Under the pieces are notes generated by a model that did not search any database, had not been told where the DNA came from, and saw only the letters and a program-made list of their open reading frames with translations. 64,000 nt of DNA from Sungkyunkwania multivorans (GTDB taxonomy: Bacteria; Bacteroidota; Bacteroidia; Flavobacteriales; Flavobacteriaceae), in assembly GCF_042675645.1 (NCBI RefSeq), contig NZ_JBHTJH010000001.1, positions 62,001-126,000 on the forward strand. Direction: 5' to 3'. Below are positions 58,631 through 64,000 of the stretch, in pieces (positions within the stretch are counted from its first letter, which is position 1; every line of letters begins with the position of its first letter). The position numbers and the translations under genes are program-made.

Positions 58631-59176
58631 ATGAGAACTAGACAGACACTATTTACCATAGCATTTGCATTTGTTATGCTATTCACCAATGAAATTACTG
58701 CCCAAAAATTTTCTGGCTTGGACAAGAGCCCGGCAGATATCGTTTATTTTCGGACTAGTAGAAATGCCGCTCCAGCCGTGAAGGTCATCTACAGTCGCCC
58801 TCAATTAAAGGGAAGAAAGGTGGGTAGTGATCTTGCTACCTACGGAAAGGTTTGGCGCACTGGCGCCAATGAGGCAACAGAGGTCACTTTTTACCAAGAT
58901 GTAAAATTTGGCGGAGAGACCGTAAAGGCTGGCACCTATTCTCTATTCACCGTTCCAGGAGAAAAGAGCTGGAAAGTAATATTGAATAGTGACTTGCACC
59001 AATGGGGGGCCTATCAACATGACCCCAGTAACGATGTGGTCACAGTCACCGTACCTGCAGGCACCGACAATGACTCCATTGAAGCATTCGCTATCGCTTT
59101 CAAAAAAGTTTCTGATGGTGCACACATGGTCTTAGGATGGGACAAGACGAGAGTCGCCATTCCTATTAGCATGTAA
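58631..59176 (+). CDS. DUF2911 family secreted protein
   Basis: A 181-residue protein with a signal peptide (ends ITAQ). The mature part holds 'VKVIYSRPQLKGRKVGSDLATYGKVWRTGANEATEVTFYQDVKFGGETVKAGTYSLFTVPGEKSWKVILN', the DUF2911 signature. Function unknown. ATG 58631 is used because the signal peptide begins there. The 291-base stretch between it and asnB holds their divergent promoters; nothing else was seen. Followed by a strong terminator. Confidence 0.9.
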   Translation: MRTRQTLFTIAFAFVMLFTNEITAQKFSGLDKSPADIVYFRTSRNAAPAVKVIYSRPQLKGRKVGSDLATYGKVWRTGANEATEVTFYQDVKFGGETVKAGTYSLFTVPGEKSWKVILNSDLHQWGAYQHDPSNDVVTVTVPAGTDNDSIEAFAIAFKKVSDGAHMVLGWDKTRVAIPISM

Positions 59177-59204
59177 TTTAACTGAACCTATTCATATACC
59201 CAAT

Positions 59205-59230
59205 CCCGCGGCAAAACCGCGGGTTTTTTT
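59205..59230 (+). terminator. Terminator after the DUF2911 gene
   Basis: CCCGCGG-N5-CCGCGGG followed by seven Ts, 28 bases after the stop. Confidence 0.9.
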
Positions 59231-59410
59231 AAGTCGTTCGATCAAAACTGGATCGAAGAGTATACTCCCTGTGTAACTTCTTGACTACGCTGAACTATGC
59301 TGGCAAATATTTAAAAGAGTTGATTTCTTTTCTTTTTGAGTGTCAACAAATGATAAATCTGTAATTTTAAGACACCTTTTTTACAGTATTTTCAATTATT
59401 TTCAGCTTGC

Positions 59411-60223
59411 ATGAAAGAACAAAATGCATATATCCTAGGAACCGATCAAACAGAATTATTTCGTTTGGGCATTCAACACCAAGCATGGGCAGAAGAAGCC
59501 CAGCGCGGTTGGCGACTGGCAGGATTTAAACGAGGACAGACCATTTTGGACCTCGGTTGTGGGCCTGGTTTTTGCACCAAGGAACTCGCATTCATCGTTG
59601 GAGAACACGGAAAAGTCATAGCTGTAGATAAGTCGGAGCATTTTATCGAACATCTTCAAAAAGTGGTAACACTTCAAGGGCTACGAGTAGAGGCCATCCA
59701 TGCCGATTTTGACGATATCCATCTAGAATCCGATAGCCTTGATGGGATGTATTGTCGTTGGGCCCTCGCATGGTTGCCAGAGCCCGAAAAGATCTTGGAA
59801 AAGGTATATAAGGCATTGAAACCGGGAGGTGTGGTCGTCCTTCAAGAGTATTATGATTGGTCTACGCACCAAATACGCCCTCATCAAGTTGCCTTACAAA
59901 AGGCGATCGATGCTGCACTGCAGAGTTTTAAGGATTCGCCATGGGAGATAGACATTGGTCGCAAACTCCCACATATGCTTGCCAATATGGGAATGACCGT
60001 TACCCACACCCGTCCCATGATCAAATTATTACGGCCAAGTGATGCCGACTGGATATGGCCACGATCCTTTTATCATAGTTATTTTCCACGAGTAAAGGAT
60101 ATGGGCTATTTAAGCGAGGCGGAGGTGAGCGCAGCGCTGAAAGACTTATACGAAATGGAGCACGATGAAAATGCCACTATTTGTTGTCCCCTTATGATCG
60201 AAGTGATCGCCAAAAAAGTCTAG
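59411..60223 (+). CDS. Class I SAM-dependent methyltransferase
   Basis: A 270-residue Rossmann-fold methyltransferase. Motif I 'ILDLGCGPGFCTKELA' (about 45-60), 'VIAVDKSEHFIEHL', motif 'DGMYCRWALAWLPEPEKILEKVYKALKPGGVVVLQEYYDW'. Resembles UbiE/COQ5-like small-molecule methyltransferases; the substrate is unknown. It stands alone, with its end 4 bases from the convergent EndoV-like gene. Confidence 0.88.
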   Translation: MKEQNAYILGTDQTELFRLGIQHQAWAEEAQRGWRLAGFKRGQTILDLGCGPGFCTKELAFIVGEHGKVIAVDKSEHFIEHLQKVVTLQGLRVEAIHADFDDIHLESDSLDGMYCRWALAWLPEPEKILEKVYKALKPGGVVVLQEYYDWSTHQIRPHQVALQKAIDAALQSFKDSPWEIDIGRKLPHMLANMGMTVTHTRPMIKLLRPSDADWIWPRSFYHSYFPRVKDMGYLSEAEVSAALKDLYEMEHDENATICCPLMIEVIAKKV

Positions 60224-60227
60224 CCTT

Positions 60228-60731
60228 TTACTCAGTCTTTGTGAGCCTATCCATTTCCTTCAAGAGTGTTGGAATGCGATGGTTACCATGCATGTTTAGG
60301 ACATACGTCGCAGCTACTGCCAAATCTACTCCAACAGCAGTCACATAAAGTGGGGTTTTACTGTTTCCTCTGGTGATTTCCTGAACCGAGTTTTTAATAC
60401 TATGGAAACCTGTCTTAGCTACTCCGATTATTGGAATTTCCTTATCAAGTCTCTCATAAAGATGCCCACCAAGTCCATGTTTTCCAACATCATCTAAGAA
60501 CACGAAACCATCTACTAGGATGAATGCAAGCGCCTTTAGATCGACTTTTTGCAAAAGCGCCATGATACACGGAAGCTCTCGCTGATAAAACTGCCCTGGA
60601 ATATAAGGTTCTACCTCATTGATACGTTCTGAGAATACAGAAGTGGGTTCTTTGTCCTGCCAATCACGGAATAAGAGCCCAACCGCTTTCGCATAGGTAG
60701 GTTTATAATGAACATCAATGCTAAGGACCAT
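60228..60731 (-). CDS. Endonuclease V-like protein (short form)
   Basis: A 167-residue protein with the EndoV outline: D6 in 'SIDVHYKPTYAKAVGLLF', E52 in 'EPYIPGQFYQRELP' and D74 in 'FILVDGFVFLDDVGKHGLGGHLYERLDKEIPIIGVAKT'. These match the metal-binding triad of inosine-specific endonuclease V, but the 'VDGHG' element is altered to 'VDGFV' and the protein is about 50 residues shorter than E. coli EndoV. It could cut DNA or RNA next to inosine; reduced or changed specificity is possible. Three bases separate it from the amidohydrolase gene upstream, so they are one operon. Confidence 0.8.
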   Translation of the reverse strand: MVLSIDVHYKPTYAKAVGLLFRDWQDKEPTSVFSERINEVEPYIPGQFYQRELPCIMALLQKVDLKALAFILVDGFVFLDDVGKHGLGGHLYERLDKEIPIIGVAKTGFHSIKNSVQEITRGNSKTPLYVTAVGVDLAVAATYVLNMHGNHRIPTLLKEMDRLTKTE

Positions 60732-60734
60732 CGG

Positions 60735-62351
60735 TCAATACACTTGTTTCCCTCCTATAAATGTCTGTTCCACTTTGGTATCTGGAATTTTTTGCTCAGC
60801 AACCGTCATGATGTCTTCATTTAGGATGATAAAATCAGCAAATTTACCCACCGAAATACTCCCTTTTTCTTTTTCTTCAAAGTTTGAATATGCTGCCCAA
60901 ATGGTCATTCCTTTTAAGGTTTCTTCTCGCGTCAATTTCTCTTGAGGAAGAAAACTTCCTTCTGGATACCCTTTGGTGTCCTGTCTTGCAACAGCCGCAT
61001 AGAAGGTGAGAAAGGGACTCACCTGCTCTACCGGAAAATCGGTTCCAAGAGCGACGATGCCGGCCTTTTCTAAGAGTGTCTTAAAAGCATAGGCACCTTT
61101 GATTCGATCGGGTCCTACCCTATCTTCTGCCCAATACATGTCGCTTGTGGCGTGGGTTGGTTGCACCGATGGAATAATTCCCTCTTTGAAATAATCGAAA
61201 TCCGCTATATCAACCACCTGAGCGTGTTCCACTTTCCAGCGGCGATCACTTTTTCCTTTCAACGCTTCTTGATAGGCTTTAAGAACCACCACATTGGCAG
61301 AATCTCCGATGGCGTGGGTATTCATTTGGTAATCCGTAGCTGCAATACGCTTTGCCAACGCATAGATATCTTGTACTGGGGTGACCATCGCTCCAAAGTG
61401 ACCTGATTTATCGCTATATTCATCTTTTAGGGCCGCACCGCGCGATCCCAAGGCCCCATCGCCATACACCTTCACGGATCGCACGTTCAATTTTTCGGTC
61501 TTGATGATCCCTCTTTTTAAAAAATGGTCAATATTTTCTGGATAATTGCTGATCATTGCATAAATTCTCATGTCCAGTTCTCCCTTCTTTTGAAGTTTTT
61601 TTATCAATTCGATCACTTCTCTTGAAAGCCCGGCATCATTGACGGTGGTCAGACCATAGCTAAAACAGATGCTCTGTGCATCCTTCAGGGCTTGTATCTG
61701 GGTTTCCACGGTAGGTTTTGGCATCACCTTGTCTACGAGGGCCATCGGATTGTCGATCAGGATACCTGTGAGCTCACCATCTTTAAGGACGATCTCACCC
61801 CCATCAACCTTGGTCGCAGCTGTAATTCCTGCAAGATCCAAGGCCTTTTGATTTACCAGATAGGCATGTCCATCCACACGCTCTATGGCCAAAGGAGTAT
61901 TTGGAAACAATTCGTCGAATCGTTCTTTGGACGGAAATTCTCTGACCTCCCAATCGTTCTGATCCCAACCTCTACCTCGGATGAAGTTGCTATGCTTTTC
62001 TTGCTGAAAGGCCAACACCCGTTGAATGACCTCATCAAAACTCTTAGTTCCGACGAGATCCACGACCTGCTGATTCATTCCTAGACCGTAAAAATGACAG
62101 TGTGCATCAATTAAACCGGGAGTTATGGTCTTCCCTTTGGCATCGATTTGCTTGGGCGCCTCAAATGTATCGCTGATCTCTTTTGATGTGCCCACTGCTA
62201 GGAACTTGCCATCTTTTACAGCAAAGGCCTCCGCCTTACTGAAAGCTTCATCTACCGTATAAACATTGGCATTGGTAACGATAAGGTCGGCCTGTTGTTT
62301 CTTGGCACATGAGAGAATGATCAACGGAATAATGAGAAGTAATTTTTTCAT
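60735..62351 (-). CDS. Amidohydrolase (YtcJ-like) lipoprotein
   Basis: A 538-residue predicted lipoprotein (lipobox LILSC) with a metal-dependent amidohydrolase domain: 'ITPGLIDAHCHFYGLG' (first HxH), a long middle region with 'GDGALGSRGAAL', 'MNTHAIGDSANVVVLKAYQ', 'VEHAQVV', 'LGTDFPVE' and the C-terminal 'SISVGKFADFIILNEDIM'. It belongs to the YtcJ/NfdA-type subgroup of hydrolases acting on amides or cyclic compounds. The substrate is unknown; attachment to the membrane is inferred from the lipobox. ATG 62351 is chosen for the signal; 53 codons of open frame upstream lack it. Confidence 0.9.
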   Translation of the reverse strand: MKKLLLIIPLIILSCAKKQQADLIVTNANVYTVDEAFSKAEAFAVKDGKFLAVGTSKEISDTFEAPKQIDAKGKTITPGLIDAHCHFYGLGMNQQVVDLVGTKSFDEVIQRVLAFQQEKHSNFIRGRGWDQNDWEVREFPSKERFDELFPNTPLAIERVDGHAYLVNQKALDLAGITAATKVDGGEIVLKDGELTGILIDNPMALVDKVMPKPTVETQIQALKDAQSICFSYGLTTVNDAGLSREVIELIKKLQKKGELDMRIYAMISNYPENIDHFLKRGIIKTEKLNVRSVKVYGDGALGSRGAALKDEYSDKSGHFGAMVTPVQDIYALAKRIAATDYQMNTHAIGDSANVVVLKAYQEALKGKSDRRWKVEHAQVVDIADFDYFKEGIIPSVQPTHATSDMYWAEDRVGPDRIKGAYAFKTLLEKAGIVALGTDFPVEQVSPFLTFYAAVARQDTKGYPEGSFLPQEKLTREETLKGMTIWAAYSNFEEKEKGSISVGKFADFIILNEDIMTVAEQKIPDTKVEQTFIGGKQVY

Positions 62352-62394
62352 TTGGATGGTTTTGATGCATAAAAATAATAAAAATAACCGCTGC

Positions 62395-62407
62395 GTCACT
62401 TTGTGAC
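62395..62407. promoter_or_regulatory. Palindrome GTCAC-N3-GTGAC upstream of the amidohydrolase
   Basis: A perfect 5-bp dyad with a 3-base centre, 43-56 bases upstream of the ATG at 62351 on the minus strand, in a position where a repressor or activator dimer could bind. Confidence 0.35.
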
Positions 62408-62548
62408 ACTTCCTCTTAAGAAGTGGGGAAATTATGAGTGCTTGAATGAGTGAAAAATATCGATCACCACCCTGTCTTGATGCTTTGCATCGATCCACTT
62501 CCCTTAGCAAGAAAGAGCATGGAAAACACTACTTCGTTCTAGAGAATA

Positions 62549-62592
62549 GATTCCTGCCCCTATCTGCCGACAGACAGGTGCGCAGGAAATCA
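62549..62592. repeat. Hairpin repeat between receptor and amidohydrolase genes
   Basis: GATTCCTGC...GCAGGAAATC forms the outer arms (with one unpaired base), and an inner TCTG-N4-CAGA forms the tip. It looks like a degenerate copy of the short palindromic elements common between genes in flavobacteria. No other copy of the same sequence was noticed in this window. Confidence 0.45.
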
Positions 62593-62629
62593 AAGATTCA
62601 ACGAAGTTGATGACAAGTATTATGCCTGA

Positions 62630-64000
62630 TTAAAAGTCGAACTTATAGGTAAGTCCTGCCATAGCCTGTAAGCCTTGTACTGGATAATTGGCCCATCGCT
62701 GATAGTTTTGGCTGGCAATATTATTCACCTTTGCGTAGATAGATAGTTGCTCGTTAAGGCGATACCCTGCTTTTAAATTGATATCGATAAAACTATCTAA
62801 GGTTACAGATGTTACCACTAATGGATCTATTCCATTATCGGGGGATAGAAACTCGTCTTGTCGTTCTCCAACGTAGAACACATGCGCTCCTGCATACCAG
62901 TGTTCATCAATTTGATAGTCACCAAATACCGAAAACGTCAACTCTGGTAGATTCCAAGGTTCGGTCTCCACCTCTGTATCATAATTAAAATATTCTCCTT
63001 GTAGCTTCAACTTAAAACTGCGATTGATGTCAAAATTCAATTCGCCAAAGATGGAAAGTGTAGTGACATCGTCATACACTACACCAAAAGTACTAGGCTT
63101 CTGAAACTCTTCACTAGCAAAAGTCGGAATCAATGATCTATTTTGTTTGAAGAGTGGCTTGTTGTTTTCGGCCTTATATGAACCCCGAATGTTATACCCC
63201 ACATTGGTCGAGAATTTTCCCTTCAACCCAAAATAACCATCATACATTTGATCGGTAGGAACGATCAACAAACTGGGTGAGACAAATGTATTCTCTTGGA
63301 CCAAGTTATAATAGGTATTCTGTATCAGGTCGCCTTCGATTCCGGCATAGGCGATCACATATTCATCTACCAATCGGTAGGAAGCGGTCACTTTTGGGTA
63401 GACAAAGAAGTCGGTATCACTTCCTGCATTTATTCCTCCAAACTCTCTAGAAAAACTTCCTGCATAATAAAGTGAAGCCCCCAGATTCACCGTAAGATCA
63501 TCTCTAAGAATTTGCAAATTTGGATTTACTCCAAAAAGCAGATAGTTGTGCTTTATTTCAAAATTATCATCAAAGCCTTGGTCGAAACCGCCACCTAGAT
63601 AGTCCAATCTCACATTGGTCTGAATATACTCATCGGCAATCGGAATCTGAAATGATGGCTGTAACAGAAAATGATTTTCTGAAGAGCCAAAAGCATCCCA
63701 AGTTCTTCTAAAGGTCACCTTCCCTTTTTCGAAATAGGAATCCTCGATACTGGCGTTGGCCGAAATATAGGCACTGTGATAGGTCTGTGATTCGTCTATC
63801 CCATTCAAGGTCGCTTGATCATAACTATTCTCATAGAGTCCATACCAATTGTACAACTGATTCTGATACCCAATATCGGCGCCCCAATCGAGATCGCGGC
63901 GATTGTCTTTTTTATAGGAAACGTCGAGACGGGTATCGAAGAATTTATCGTCTAGTTGCACCTCTTCGATACCACCTTGTGTAGAATGGTGATTGATTGA
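62630..64000 (-). CDS. C-terminal part of a TonB-dependent-receptor-like outer-membrane protein (cut by window edge)
   Basis: The frame is open to the right edge, so the gene begins beyond it; the apparent first codon at 63961 is a GTG in the middle of a domain. About 457 residues are seen, all beta-barrel strands with periplasmic turns ('DLTVNLGASLYYAGSFSREFGG', 'FSTNVGYNIRGSYKAENNKPLF', 'LSIYAKVNNIASQNYQRWANYPVQGLQAMAGLTYKFDF'). The last segment is typical of the final strands of TonB-dependent receptors. The plug domain and substrate are not visible. Confidence 0.75.
   Translation of the reverse strand, partial: SINHHSTQGGIEEVQLDDKFFDTRLDVSYKKDNRRDLDWGADIGYQNQLYNWYGLYENSYDQATLNGIDESQTYHSAYISANASIEDSYFEKGKVTFRRTWDAFGSSENHFLLQPSFQIPIADEYIQTNVRLDYLGGGFDQGFDDNFEIKHNYLLFGVNPNLQILRDDLTVNLGASLYYAGSFSREFGGINAGSDTDFFVYPKVTASYRLVDEYVIAYAGIEGDLIQNTYYNLVQENTFVSPSLLIVPTDQMYDGYFGLKGKFSTNVGYNIRGSYKAENNKPLFKQNRSLIPTFASEEFQKPSTFGVVYDDVTTLSIFGELNFDINRSFKLKLQGEYFNYDTEVETEPWNLPELTFSVFGDYQIDEHWYAGAHVFYVGERQDEFLSPDNGIDPLVVTSVTLDSFIDINLKAGYRLNEQLSIYAKVNNIASQNYQRWANYPVQGLQAMAGLTYKFDF

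Overview
The window is a chromosomal segment of a marine-type member of the Flavobacteriaceae (Bacteroidota). The evidence is a light-driven sodium-pump rhodopsin of the KR2/NDQ type, a giant secreted protein with a type B type IX secretion (T9SS) C-terminal signal, a fused SecDF, a short eukaryote/archaeal-type ProS, DUF4293 next to rho, start codons without clear Shine-Dalgarno sequences, and promoters of the TTG...TAnnTTTG type. There are no rRNA genes, no CRISPR array, no recognisable transposase and no prophage.

Region 1 (1-17.8 kb) reads as a stress and light-physiology island. It holds the Na+ pump rhodopsin, a DUF2254 membrane protein, topoisomerase IB, an HVA1/Tudor-like small protein, a DUF2383 bundle protein, a PoxB-type pyruvate oxidase, a ribosome hibernation factor, cardiolipin synthase, a redox-dead ArsC-like protein, a DUF1328 membrane peptide, MscS, Dps and a 50-residue membrane protein missed by length cut-offs. 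Four paralogous AraC-type regulators are interleaved with these genes, next to a SRAP/HMCES-fold protein that has lost its catalytic residues.

Region 2 (17.9-34.4 kb) is mostly housekeeping: DUF4293, rho, rpsT, two identical tRNA-Glu genes, proS, a Gly/Trp/Arg-repeat lipoprotein, a FadL-type porin, a 1277-residue T9SS cargo coupled to a small secreted protein, folE, cysS and yidD. A four-helix-bundle (S23/IVP-like) gene sits between folE and cysS, enclosed by a perfect 23-bp inverted repeat.

Region 3 (34.3-46.5 kb) starts with a 3 x 116-bp tandem array made from the 3' end of yidD, then a four-run G-quadruplex motif. It continues with lgt, a DUF192 lipoprotein, DinB, NTF2-like, GT39 and GNAT genes, two 88-bp hairpin repeats, secDF, a lipoprotein that is a detached copy of the SecD periplasmic P1 domain, and mdh.

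Region 4 (46.6-64 kb) has a DUF6588 protein, a YadA-head/S74-chaperone surface protein, gyrB, a cold-shock protein, a DEAD-box helicase, DoxX, YwbE, an MFS transporter, asnB, DUF2911, a methyltransferase, an endonuclease V-like protein coupled to an amidohydrolase lipoprotein, and the C-terminal part of an outer-membrane receptor that runs off the right edge.

The observations most worth following up are the inverted-repeat-bounded four-helix-bundle gene, the yidD-tail array whose copies differ only at silent positions and could encode identical 27-residue peptides, the SecD-P1 lipoprotein, the hairpin repeats with a compensatory base change, and the AraC/pseudo-SRAP stress cluster.
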